Of a stretch of 64,000 bases of DNA, positions 11,219-22,273 are shown piece after piece; the stretch's first letter is position 1, and the number at the start of each line of letters is the position of its first letter. The stretch comes from Neckera pumila. Its lineage: Eukaryota; Streptophyta; Bryopsida; Hypnales; Neckeraceae. The DNA lies in contig OZ018418.1 of NCBI GenBank assembly GCA_963969595.1, positions 1,183,001 to 1,247,000 on the forward strand, given 5' to 3'. The position numbers were made by a program, and so were the translations under genes. Under the pieces are notes generated by a model. That model had not been told where the DNA came from. It was given only the letters and a program-made list of their open reading frames with translations, and made no database searches.

Positions 11219-12117
11219 TGATCCCTTTTTCAAATGTGAGTCCCTGCGAACATCATCAATGCCCACATCATCAGATTTCGTATTCAATTCATATTTCTTG
11301 ATTCGGAATTTGTTAACCCTGGTATCAAGCCATACGCCCTGAAGATCCTCCAACTGCATGGACCCATTTCTGAAAATTTGCTTGACTCTGTAGGGCCCCA
11401 TCCATCTGGTGTGTAGCTTACCCGAAAAGATTCTGTAGCGGTTGTTGTATAGAAGTATGAGTCCGCCCACCTTGATTCCGTGGTTCACCGGAAGTTTCTT
11501 GTCATGATCCGCCTTTCTTCTCTCTTGCACTTCCTTGGTGTGGCCCAAAGCTATGAGTCTAGCTTCCTCCAGATCTTCGATTGCTAAAAGTCGGATTTCC
11601 GGATCACTCGTTCGCACTGCATTCCGGGTGCTCATGACCCGGTGTGTTTCTATGTCCAATTTGATTCCGTGAACTGCTTCCTATCTAAAGACTAAGAAGT
11701 AAGGGCTTCTTTCGGTCGTGTTCTTGTCGGATGTGTTGTACGCATGAACAACTTCCTATCTAAACACTAAGAAGTAAGGGATACTTCCGGTTGTGTTCTT
11801 ATCGGATGTGTTGTACGCATGAACAGCTGATGGAAGCTTCAGATCCAATCCGTCTTGTGTTTGGAAACCATCTTGTTTAGGGACTTCTCAAAAATACCAT
11901 TAGCCCGTTCTGTCAATCCGTTTGCCTTGGGATTGTACGAAGTTGTCCTCCGGTGTTTGATTAAGTATTTTGAGGTAATATCTTGGACCAGGTCGTTGAG
12001 GAAATGTAATCCTCTGTCACTGACGAGTTCTAGTAGATGACCAAATCTCATCATGATTTCCATAAACAGGAAAGAAGTAGCCGTCTTGGCGGAACAATTC
12101 CAGATTTTGACATTCCG
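11219..12117 (-). pseudogene. Ty3/gypsy integrase fragment (core plus C-terminal domain)
   Basis: Reading on the minus strand from 12117, the core shows ATSFLFMEIMMRFGHLLELV, then SDRGLHFLND (the second catalytic Asp) and KANGLTERANG (the catalytic Glu). The first Asp and the zinc-binding N-terminus are absent. After a 75-bp tandem duplication comes ETHRVMSTRN. The C-terminal domain follows, with GGLILLYNNRYRIFSGKLHT, RWMGPYRVKQIF and VNKFRIKKYE, as in plant gypsy integrases. Integrase inserts the retroelement cDNA. This copy is a remnant broken by stops. It ends at a purine-rich tract and the LTR-like unit at 11218. Confidence 0.88.
11671..11820 (-). repeat. 75-bp in-frame tandem duplication inside the integrase
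   Basis: Two adjacent 75-bp copies (11671-11745 and 11746-11820) both contain 'cttcctatctaaa.actaag', 'aagtaaggg' and end 'gatgtgttgtacgcat'. They cover the integrase stretch read on the minus strand as YNTSDKNTTERSPYFLVF. The unit is exactly 25 codons, so the frame is kept. Confidence 0.9.
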
Positions 12118-12136
12118 TGCTCCCACACAGCCCGCT
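12101..12136 (-). mobile_element. 36-bp stub of an A-type LTR start fused to integrase
   Basis: On the minus strand TGTGGGAGCACGGAATGTCA, then AAATCTGGAATTGTTC, reproduces the first ~36 bases of an A unit. It runs straight into integrase core sequence (CGCCAAGACGGCTACTTC). This is best explained as the 5' LTR of the same element with its remaining LTR, gag, protease, RT and RNase H deleted. Confidence 0.65.
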
Positions 12137-12139
12137 ATC

Positions 12140-12500
12140 TGAAATCGTGACAACTGGTCTTAGCCACTAACAAATTTTTATAATTTGTACTATATATTTA
12201 AAAGACATAATTTAGTTACATAATCTGATAATGAAATGATGCCAATATACACAATATCACATGTATCATTGAATGAAAAATTTATTAAATAATATAAAAA
12301 AGTGCACTTGCTACGCAAATGAGTACACACAAAATATAGAAATACTTCCAAAACAACTCTATAAAATCCAATCACCTTACTCCAATCCACACTACCTACC
12401 CTACAACATACAATATAAAATCATATAAAACCACCTCTACTTATGCCAAAACATACGGACCATGGAATACTAACTACCAAACTTAGCTTGAAATACTATA
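12140..12500. other. AT-rich stretch, nothing recognised
   Basis: This AT-rich DNA lies between the retroelement remnant and the 3' end of the DUF7869-type gene. I see no coding signal, repeat or clear element boundary. Confidence 0.5.
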
Positions 12501-12772
12501 AAGTATCTCTAAAAAATGCGGTGCATGCTCAATTGGAATCATACAAACACAAACTCTTTTGATGACATCAACTTGAGCTGCAGGGATTTGCAGGACACAT
12601 TCCACTGTGTCTTTCTTAACCTTAGACCTTCATGGGGTGATGAGAGCATTTGTGTCCTGCCAAACAAGTTCTTGGGCCTCGTCCACTTTCCAATGCAATC
12701 CCTTAACAGAGTCCCAACCATTGTAAAATTCTTGAACATTTATCCCTCATGCCGTTGGCTTAAAGTACTGAA

Positions 12773-14426
12773 TCAAGATACAATTTGGATGCTATGGGTT
12801 TGTAAAAGGGGCAAATAAAGCTCTGGCAATCCATATGGGTTTTGTATTACCATCAGCAGGTCAAAGGCGATGAAAAAATCTTTCTCAACATCACGACCCA
12901 CTCGGAAAGATGGCAAGGAACGATCACGACGTTGCCCTACGAAGACATCATCCTCAGTAAATTCCTCACGAGCCTCGCCATTGTCATCAAATTTGTCCTC
13001 CTCAATCGCTTCCAATCAGGTAGAAGTCCAGAAGCCCTCTTTGAACAATTCAAATGGTACAATAGGCTCCAACAAACATGGTTCTACTGCCCGCCAATAG
13101 AACACCAAATGCTTGAAGCATCTCCTATACTCTCCACTCCCGTCTTCATTGCATAATGCCTCCCAATACTTGATGAACCCAGAAATCCCCTTGGAAATGT
13201 CATCCATACCCCTCATTGGAAGGTGGGCGATAGGCACGGGCTTTCCACAAGGCCGTAGACTCCACCCTTTTGAGTCTTCTTTCCACAATTTGATCCCCCC
13301 CTCTTTTGGGAGCCAATCACTATCTGTGCAGTATCTCTTGTACTTCATGATCGGATCACCCATCGAGTTCAAGTAGAACTTGTACTGTTGTGCTTTGGTG
13401 TGGCCAACAAGTGCTTCATCCCCTTTCAAAAGGGAGCCTTCTATAAAGGCTTTGAAATCCGGTACCTCCTGGATCAAGTGAAGAATGAAAGGCACAGAAT
13501 CCACATTCATGAAGGATTTGATGAGGGCTGGGATAGTGGGGATGCTTTCTTTCTTCAACTGCATAGTCATCTGCCAAACAAAGCATTGATGTCGTCATGC
13601 GTATGACCGACCAACATGAAACTCACATACACTTCTTGGAATATCTTTTTGCAATGAGGAGAGACCAAAATGCGAACACACATCGGTTTTTGTTGTCTCC
13701 TGTAGTGTTGTCCATTTGAACATTGAGAACTGGAGGAAAGGGAGTCGCTCCAATCGGGACTTCTGGTGGTGGTCGAAGTGATGAGTTGCACAATTCAGCT
13801 CCTTTCAGCACCGCTTCAAATAGAGGAGCAGAGTCCAATCCAACAAACAACTCCTTGGAGGAGTACTTTGGAGGGAGTTCAAGGTCTTGTAAGAGCTTAG
13901 CTAGTGAACCCACTGTGCAGTTGGAGTCGTGCAGGAAGATATCTAGACCTTAATGTGCATAACGCACGTCGCCGTGCTCGTGAGCAATCATTCCAATAAC
14001 CAAGACTGGCAACTTTGTGAGTCTGTCAAGTTGCTTGCTCTTGAGGGAGAACAAAGGAGACACCGTTTTGGCATGATCCAATTTGTCATGCATGATTGTC
14101 AAGCATTTGTAAGGGTATGCAGTTGACTTGTACCGATTTGCATAATAATTATCTCGATGAACTCGAGCACATGTATTATGCTTGTCCAACAGATGGTCTC
14201 ACTTCCGTTGCAATCCAATGGGGGCGGTCCTTCTCTAGGCTTGAAATCTATCACAGTCCGCGCAATGAGCAAAATTATCTCTAGTCTTCTTCATGGAGTA
14301 CTCAGGAAAATTCAATTTCCTAGTTTTGCTAATGCTTGAGGTGAAGACGTCCTTTAGCCCAAACACAGCATTTGTTGCGTTGATGTCAGGGAGTACATTC
14401 TCCCATGTGAAGGTGGTCGACAGAAC
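12773..14426 (-). pseudogene. DUF7869-type protein, C-terminal part (interrupted gene)
   Basis: Minus-strand frames read in order: TTFTWENVLPDINATNAVFG at the nest junction, then CADCDRF, MHDKLDHAKTVSPLFSLKS, VLVIGMIAHEHGD, VLNVQMDNTTGDNKNR, then after a frameshift VYVSFMLVGHTHDDINALFG. This is the signature of the uncharacterised DUF7869 family (DN..GDNKNR and VGHTHEDID motifs). A C-terminal region (MQLKKESIPTIPALIKSFMN... to about 12773) follows after a stop. Several stops and at least two frameshifts make it dead. The start is not here: the gene continues at 24998 on the far side of the nested B1 insertion, and the two TSD copies (AGAAC) rejoin it in frame. Function is unknown; the conserved Asp/Asn motifs suggest an enzyme, by inference. 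Confidence 0.85.
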
Positions 14427-14699
14427 TGTCACAACCAGATTTTTTGGTTTTCCTTTGCTTACCTAAAAATGGGAACGAAAACAAGTAATTAGGATCCGGA
14501 TCCTCCTAGGAGGCAGAAGAAGACTAAAGATAGACGAAGCTAATCCAGTAAGGAGAAAACTGGATCTGATCCGATCAGAGTACCATTACTCAGGAGCGGA
14601 AATACATCCAAAACTTATCTCGGATCGGATTAGGGTTGAGCCGAATTATCATGGACCGAACCGAAAAAGGTCATGATGACCAGTCAGGGGACCTGGGAC

Positions 14700-14709
14700 T
14701 ATATAAAGG
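14700..14709 (+). promoter_or_regulatory. TATA box of B1
   Basis: TATATAAAGG lies 273 bp after the B1 start. The same motif sits at the identical offset in B2 (39643). It is followed by a pyrimidine-rich stretch (CACTCCTTTACTTCCC) typical of plant transcription starts, and the B-protein ATG comes about 280 bp further on. Confidence 0.75.
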
Positions 14710-14978
14710 CTGGTCATTCCCATTCTCACTCCTTTACTTCCCCTGACTAATGGAGCTGACCTTGAGCACTTTAACGCCTTCGTCTGCACCAGAGCCATTG
14801 TTTGTGTGTGAACTTTAGGCCGGATATGTCAAAGTGCAGGAGAGGTCAAGATTGTGTGGGTTGCAGGTTTTATGTTGTCTTCCGGTTGAGATCGGATGAG
14901 AGGAAGTGAGGAACGGGACGTGCGGCTAGGAGAGAATGAGGTAGCAACAGGGAAGGGTTCAGTTAGCCGTCCGTGTCC

Positions 14979-16629
14979 ATGCCTCAACTGCATAAGAACA
15001 GAGAGGAGCGCCCAGTTCTTCCTCCGAGATCAAGCTCTAGAAAGTAGTTCCGGTCATCGCGTCCGAGGAACCGGCGAGGACCGAGCTCATGGAGGATCTC
15101 AACACAATGGGCTGTCTGGTGTTGATGGGTAAACCCTGGGGGTTTAGAGAGGAGCGGATGGTGAGAGAGTTCAAGTGCAAGATGTGAAATCAGTTCGACA
15201 ACACTGTCCAAGGCCGCCTGACCAAGTGGGAAGAAGAGAGGTGGAGGGAAGTCTACAACTTCCGGATAGGAGGTCCCGGCATGGCAGGACGAAGGGCAGA
15301 GTTCATCCATGACAAGTTTCATGGAGAGCAGAGCTGCAAAGAGGGATACGCAGCTGCGGATTGCAAAAGTGACCGGCACCTCCGTCTTCTCCAGTTCCTG
15401 GTTTCAATCATCCACCCGGAGAAGCCAATGAAGGTGACGATGACCATCAACAACACCATTTTTGGTTCTCTGAGTGGGGAACGGAAGGTGAACTGGGCCC
15501 GGATCAATTCCGATCTGGTGTCCCAGCTTGTGACGAGGGCTAGAAAGGGTAGGGCCACTCTTTTGAGTCCCTATCTCTTTCACCTCTACCTCACAACCAA
15601 CTCCTCATAGATAAGGAGGAGAAAACGTGGAACATTCAGGAATCTATCCTGAAGTATGGGGAGTTGGGTTCGGATGACGAGTCGGAGGACGCAATCGGAT
15701 CCGAACTCGAGACAAAAGAGGAAAACAAAGAGGAGCACCTCCGGACGAGGAAGCGGATGAAGACGACACCTCCTTACAAGACAGGAACCCCTTCTAGTAA
15801 CCGATCAACTCCAGAACAGGGACCGGAAATGGAGATACCGGAAGCCGAAGACCCGATTGACTAGTTCAATTAGCTGACTGTTATCCTGTGCGGGATACAA
15901 GCGGATTATGAGGTTAAGAAGAGAGACCTTGCGAGTATCAGAGAGTTGGTGGGTGCGCCGGAAGATAGCAGGCTACCGGATAAGGTGGCACGATATATCT
16001 CTAATCCGGATGAGCACCGGAAGCAGGAGGCAGAGATTTGTAGGCTTCAGGAGGAAGTCGACACTCTGAAGGCCAAGATGGTTGCCATCATAGAGGACAA
16101 GGCCGTAGTTTGAGAAATGGTGGAAGCGACCCAAAAGGTTGCTGAGTCGGTGAAGGCCACCTTTGGAGAGTCCGGATCTGCCGCTATTAAGGCGGAATTA
16201 TTTGATAAAGGGATACATGAGGAGAAGAAGGTATCCGGTTCCCGGATAGTTCGGATCCTGACCGATTTCACCAATCGGGTGGAAGCGTCAATGGCAGGGG
16301 CCAGGGAGGCAACCAACCGAATGGACATTAGCAACCAGAAGCTGAATGGGTCCATGTACTCCCGAGAGATCCAACTTTTGGATCTCTTGCTACCGGATTT
16401 GTTCACAGCCGGAGGATCAAATCCGAGGAAGCCCAAAGATCAGACACCCGAATCAAAGAAGAGTCACCGAAGGACTAGACCTGGACAACAGATTCATTTG
16501 GATTCATCACCAGGATCAGATCTTCCAGATCTTGTTGTCGGGGAGCGGAGCACAAACCTGACTGAAGTTTTCAACCAACTGCCCGCGGAACCCAAAAGTC
16601 ATAGATTGGATGGGGGAGTTAGAGAGTAG
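14979..16629 (+). pseudogene. B-family LTR-borne protein, copy in B1
   Basis: The copy begins with an ATG giving MPQLHKNREERP and shifts frame early, compared with MPQLRKSRLEAPNSSSDVKL in B2. The body reads DNTVQGRLTKWEEERWREVY, FLVSIIHPEKPMKVTMTINN, NNTIFGSLSGERKVNWARIN and LLSPYLFHLYLTTN, i.e. the same domain as the A protein. After a frameshift come an acidic linker (EELETKEENKEEH-like), EICRLQEEVDTLKAKM (coiled coil) and KVSGSRIVRILTDFTNRVEA. It ends at about residue 550 with ...NQLPAEPKSHRLDGGVRE. At least three frameshifts and stops (FN*LTV where B2 has FNQLTM) inactivate it. No zinc knuckle or enzymatic motif is visible. Confidence 0.75.
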
Positions 16630-18050
16630 GTAGGTAGGTAGGATGTAATTTTTGTAAGATAGTTAGGATTGGATCGGATGTTAACCCGGTCTGGCCGGTT
16701 AGGATTGGACTCGAATGTCCCATGCGGATTTCTGGAGGCCTTTTTGCCTTTATAATCAAGTTGTATATATGTCAGCCCCTGTTTGGGAGCTGCAAATCTT
16801 TTTGCCCAAATTTTGTTTGTGTCTTCTTTTGGCTTTTTGTTGTGTCTCTCCCGTGTGTGGCAGGGTTGTGTGGTGAGGAGTTAGGAAGGTGCATGCTGAT
16901 TTGGGTGTGATTTCTCTCTTTGGTGTTCTTGTTTTGATCTTATGTGCAAGTGAGCGGGTTGTGAAAGATGTTGTACGCGTAATCTAGGCATAAGTATCCT
17001 TAACACAAAAATGTGCCAAGATAACACAAAACATCGTCCCAGGGAATTTCTGGATTCTATGTAGCATATTCTAGCTATCCGACTTTTCTATCTTTCTTTC
17101 TTCTCACCTACTCAACAATCTTCTGGATCCTTTTACAATCCAGACCATAAACTATCCAGAATCTGGTTTACGTCTCTTCTTCCAATCCGGTTTTCAATAC
17201 CTCTGTTTTACCTTCAGAGGGTCCACTAGTTGATCTTTGAGGGGGGTAGGGACTTCACCACTCTTGTTCTCCTACAATTCTAACAAACACAAATAACAAC
17301 ACCCAAGTATTCAAAAGGGTGCAGCAAGACGAGAAGATCCGGATCCTCACAGCTTCCGGATGGCAACTCCGGACAGCAGGTCACTCAGGAATACTTCACT
17401 TTCCCTTACTACAACGACAGATCTTAGAGTTCGGAATAAGTATGGGGGTGTGATCTTTCTAGAGGTTAGATGAATCCTAAGGTTGGCAGATCTTCTAGAC
17501 AGGTGGAGGCTTCCTCGGGCGGGCGCTTACCTCCGCACGGCTTGACAACCGGACTCGCTTCCTTGCTACTCTGAGATCCGGACTACTCTTTTGGTAGTTT
17601 AAAGACACTGTGCGTAGCTCTTGAGTCAACAATCCAACAACATTATAATAGCACACTCTCGACTCAGACCGTATTCTCCTAAATCTAGATTCCTCCTCAC
17701 CCGTCCTTTCCTTCCAACACCCAGACCGCAGGTCAATACAATCCGGATACACTGATAGAACAAAATTGCATACCCGAGGGCTCAGATTTTGAAAAGGGAA
17801 TGAAATACAATTGAATATCAACTAGGAGGGAATGAGGGGCAACTAACTTGCCCGCCCTTAAAAATCCAAAACAAAGCCAAAGTTAACACCCTAAAAACGA
17901 AAAAGGGCTCCCCACAAACCGGGGCACCCTCACACACACACCAAGGAAATCCCGAATAAATCGGGAAGTCTTTATCCCTAAGTTTCCGGGAATCGGGCCC
18001 ACGCTTGGAATCCGGTTCCGGGACAAAACTATCTAAATCCTAATCCACCT

Positions 18051-18641
18051 CTACAAGTAGTCCCCTTCTAAGTACTTGGCCACCCGAGATTTCTTTGAAC
18101 TCCCAGCTCCCTGTTTGGTTGTCGGCTTATCGAAACTCTTTGCTGGCATCATTTTGGCGACTCAAGGCGGATTCTAACGGGTCGCAGGAGATGTCTCCTC
18201 CTCCGTATCTTCCTCAGATTCTGAGCCTGACTCGAACTCACTAGACTCGGAATTTTCAATCTGTTGCTTCACCGGCTTCTTGCTTTCTGATTTCTGCTTC
18301 TCAGACTTCCAGAGTTTCAGTTGCCTCTCAGGTTCCACCATCTCGAGTTCTTCATCCGGATCCGAGATTTCGGCCTCCACTATTTCCAACCTCTTGTTCA
18401 GCCGGATTTCCGGCCTGAATTCTGGTCTCGCCTTTGGAGCCGGATCTCCTAAATCAATCAATTGTGTACCCCATGCTGGTGATTGTTCCGACATATGAGG
18501 GAATCTCTCCGAGTGTTCTCTTGCCGGATTTATCGTCCCCAAACCTTCTAACAGATCTCTCCGGATCGGCAACCTCTGCCCAGCCTTTCCGGATTTCGTC
18601 GGAGACTGTGAGGAAGGGCCAAAAGTATTTACTGTGCTCCA
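18051..18641 (-). pseudogene. Outer A protein, C-terminal part
   Basis: This continues, across the inner A insertion and in the matching position, the protein that starts at 23742. The minus strand reads STVNTFGPSSQSPTKSGKAG, then LPIRRDLLEGLGTINPAREH, then charged tracts (ESKKPVKQQIENSESSEFES, EEDTEEETSPATR). After in-frame TAG and TGA it continues with PPxVAKMMPAKSF and a basic tail ending KYLEGDYL at 18051. The tail is Lys/Ser-rich and disordered-looking. The same tail in the inner and right A copies has the same or different stop codons at these sites, so the stops look secondary. Confidence 0.75.
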
Positions 18642-21600
18642 TGTCGTATGCGCAATCTAGGCGTAAGTATCCTTAACACAAAATGTGCCAAAATAACACG
18701 AAATATCGTCCCAGGGAATTTCCGGATTCTATGTAGTATGTTCTAGCTATTCGGCTTTTCTATCTTTCTTTTCTTCTCACTTACTTTCTCTCTTTCCGGC
18801 TTCCTTCACAATCCGGATCATAAACTATCCGGAATCCGGTTTACGTCTCTGTTCCCAATCCGGTTTTCTATACCTTTGTTTTACCATCAGAGGGTCCACT
18901 ATTGGTCTTGTAGAGGGGTAGGCACTCACCACTTGTTGTTCTCCTACAATTCTAACAAACACAAATAAAAACACCCAAGTACTCAAAAGGTTGTAGCAAG
19001 ACGAGAAGATCCGGATCCTCACAGCTAAACCGGATGGTAAACCCGGAAAGCAGGTCACTCAGGAGTACTTCACTCTCCCTAACTACAACGACAGATCTCA
19101 AAGTCAAGTATAAGGGGGGGTGATCTTTCTAGAGGTTGGATGAATTCTAAGGTTGGCAGATCTTCCGGACAGGTGGGAACTTCCTTGGGCGAGCGCTTAC
19201 CTCCGCACGGCTTGACAACCGGACTCGCTTCCCCGCTACTCAGATCCGGACTACTCTAGTAGTAATTTAAAGACACAATGCGCAGCTCCTAAGTCAACAA
19301 TCCAACAACATTACAATAGCACACTCTCGACTTAGACCGTATTCTCCTAAATCCGGATTCCTCCCCACCCGTCCTTTCCTTCCAACACCCAGACCACAAG
19401 GCAACACAATCCGGATACACTGATAAAGCCAAACTGCATATCCGAGGGCTTACATTTCGAAAAGGGAATGAAATATAAATGAATATCAACTAGGAGGGAA
19501 TGAGGGGCAACTAACTTGCCAGCCCTTAAAAACCAAAATCAAAACCAAAGTCAACACCCTAAAAACAACAAAGGGCAGCCCAAAAACCAGGGCAACTTCA
19601 CACACACACCAAGGAAATCCCGATTAACCGGGAAAGTCCTTATCCCTAAACTTCCGGAACCCAGGCCCACGCTAGGATTCCGGTTCCGGAACTAACTAAC
19701 TAAATTCTAATCCACCTCCACAAGTAATCCCTTTTGAATTACTTGGTCATCCGAGACTTCTTTGAATTCCCGGCTCCCTGCTTGGTTGTCGATTTACCGG
19801 AACCCTTGGCTGGCATCATCTTGGCAGCTCAAGGCGGATTCTGCCGGGTCGCAAGAGACGTCTCTTCTTCATCCGTATCCTCCTCAGACTCAGTAGCGGA
19901 TTCAAACTCACCGGATTCAGAGTCTTCGATCTCTTGCTTCGCTGGCTTCTTACCTTCCGGCTTCCGCTTCTCCGACTTCCGGAGTTTGAGTTGCTTCTAA
20001 GGTTCTACCATCTCCAATTCTTCTTCCGGATCCAAGAATTCGACCTCCACTATTTCCGTCTTCGTGTTCTTCCGGGTTTCTGGCTTGAGTTCCGGTCTCG
20101 CCTCTAGAGCCGAATCTCCCAAATTGATCAACTGTGTCCCCCGTGCTGGTGATGGTTCCGCCATGTGGGGGAATTTCTCCGGATGCTCCCTTGCCGGATT
20201 TATCGTTCCCATACCTTCTAAGAGGTCCCTCCAGATTGGCAATCTCTGCCCTGTCTTTCCGGATCCCGCCGAAGACTGTGAGGAAGGACTAAAAGTACTC
20301 ACTGTTCCCCACTTCTGGAATTGACCCGAGGAAGGTATCTGGGGCAGCTTGAAGAGAGACTTCAAGCCCGGGTCTTCTTTTGTTCCGGAAGTTCCGGCTC
20401 CGTACTTGACCGGCGACTCCATGAAGATATTCGGAAGTGGCCCAAACTCGTCCTTGGCCACATCCAGAGGTCTCAGCAGCTGCCGCATCTCGTCCAAAAC
20501 GGTCTTCATCTTGGCCTCGTAATCGACCAATACTTGCAACACTCGAGACCCGGTGACGATGTCGTCGGTATCTAATTTCTTTGTGAAGAGCGCGGACCGG
20601 ATGATCAAGTGTTTCGGTTGTTCTACCAACCCTTTCAAATCCCGGACAAGCTTCAGGGCATCCGTCTCCTTCTTCTGGGCTGAGATCAACTGTCCCTCCA
20701 TCCAGTAAAACTTATTCTTGTAGTTATCCCGTTCCGCCTTCAGCAGTGCGATCTCCTTGTCCTTTTCTTGGAGTAGTACCGGATTAGGTCTCTTCCGGAT
20801 TTCGTTGAAGATCTGATCCGTCTCCACGTTCAATTTGCTAGCGACGCCCGTGACCACCCCTGCCATCTCAGCGTGCATCTTCTGGCACTGTGCCATCCAC
20901 CGGGCTCCAGCATCATAAAAGTCAGAGACATCAGTATACTCCGGCGACGGCTGGGTCAGGGCCGGATTCGATTCCGGCACATCCATACTCGCTCTTCGTG
21001 AGTCCGGATTGGTTAACTTATGCCGCTTTTTCTTCTCCAGCGGCTTTGGTTCCGGATGCTCCTCCTCTTCTTCTTCTTCTTTGGTCGCTTCTCCCGTCGA
21101 CTTCAACTCCTCCGTGAATCTGTATTTCAGGATCTGCATTCCGGTCTCATACGCAACTTGTTTCGGCGGGGTCATTTAATCATAATAATGATACAGATGG
21201 AACAAGTACATACTGAATGGACTTTGCTTGGCCTTCTCAACCGCCATTGCCATCTTCTTGACCTTCTGGTGAATTAGGCCTGCCCAATTTACGACCCGAC
21301 CTTCCAGTGCTCCGAAAATCGTATTCGCGACTGTGACCGTAACTCTCATGGGCTTTTTCCGGATATACTATGGGAATCAAGAAATTCAGTAACCTCCTAT
21401 GACGCTCATTGCTACAGTCACTAACGAAGAAGCCCTCCTTGTGGTGCGGTGGCTTCTTGAACTTTCCTTCATGAAACTTATCTGTCCGAGTTGCACTTTC
21501 GGATCCGGACTGCGTCAACCCGTAAGTTTCTGCCCACATCCCTTCCGTCCAGGACGATAACCGCCCCCTTGGCGTGGGCTCAAACTGGTTCGGTGCCCCA

Positions 21601-22268
21601 AAAACTAACTCCCGAAGAAAGTCCTCGCTCCTCACCGTCCAGGGTTTCCAGATGAACCCTATACACCCTATTGTGGACAAATCTTCCTCTAACTCTAAAC
21701 GTTCACCGGGATCAGATGGAATGATCGGGTATAAGAGTTTGACAGACGGAACTGTCTTTTGCCCGTGCGTTGACATTTCCGCCATTGAACTCTAATCCGG
21801 TGCAATCGGCACTCTCCTTTCCTTCTCTCCCTATCCGGCCTAACTCACCACTCTTTCACTCTTCTAAGAGAAAACGCGCTCCAAACCTGCAAGCACACAC
21901 TTCCTCGAGCGGAAGAAAGAGGGAGAAGAATGAGAAGACAATCCGTTTAAGTACCCGGCCAGTGATCGACACCCGTTGGTTCGGTCATTTAATGCGCCGC
22001 TTTTTTCAAACGGATCCCTAGTTTCCATAGGTCGGACCCCTAGTTCGTAGGTTTGCTGGAATCCGGATCTCCTGCTGGTTTCCGGATCCGGTAAAAGTCC
22101 GTCTCTTACTCCTTCTACAAGTTTTTGTGAGCCGAAACTTTCCGGCTACCTAGTTTCTACTAAATGTTCCAATTCACAGTTCCACTACTACAAAATTTTG
22201 AAAATATTTACGGAATTGATCCTAAACTAATCCGGATTTCTAAATAATGACATTGCGTGCTCCCATAC
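18642..22268 (-). mobile_element. Inner A-type LTR-like unit, inserted in outer A
   Basis: On the minus strand it starts TATGGGAGCACGCAATGTCA (22268; first bases TGTGGG in the other copies) and ends GCCTAGATTGCGCATACGACA-like at 18642. It is flanked by CTCCA at 18637-18641 and 22269-22273. Length is 3,627 bp. It landed inside the outer A protein after the codons for ..FPKWS. No terminal repeats occur inside. It is the youngest insertion of the nest. Confidence 0.93.
19739..21785 (-). pseudogene. Inner A protein (about 680 codons)
   Basis: It starts at ATG 21785 (MAEMSTHGQKTVPSVKLLYP). Parts in order: residues ~10-200, the conserved domain (GAPNQFEPTPRGRLSSWTEG, KFKKPPHHKEGF, RRLLNFLIPIVYPEK); a frameshift near 21350 and a stop near 21176; then MTPPKQVAYETGMQILKYRF, an acidic linker with EEEEEE, a Pro/Ser-rich stretch, a coiled coil (LQEKDKEIALLKAERDNYKN), IIRSALFTKKLDTDDIVTGS, and a charged C-terminus reaching TTKQGAGNSKKSRMTK at 19739. 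TAG at about 19998 and a TGA (CGA in the right copy) interrupt the tail. Function is unknown. It resembles gag proteins only in position, coiled coil and charge, and lacks a CCHC motif. Confidence 0.8.
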
Positions 22269-22273
22269 TCCAC

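Noticed and set aside
20064..21277. Plus-strand open frames across inner A (also 22429-23374)
   Set aside because: Antisense shadows of the A protein; the Leu/Phe/Ser-rich composition mirrors its Glu/Lys codons.
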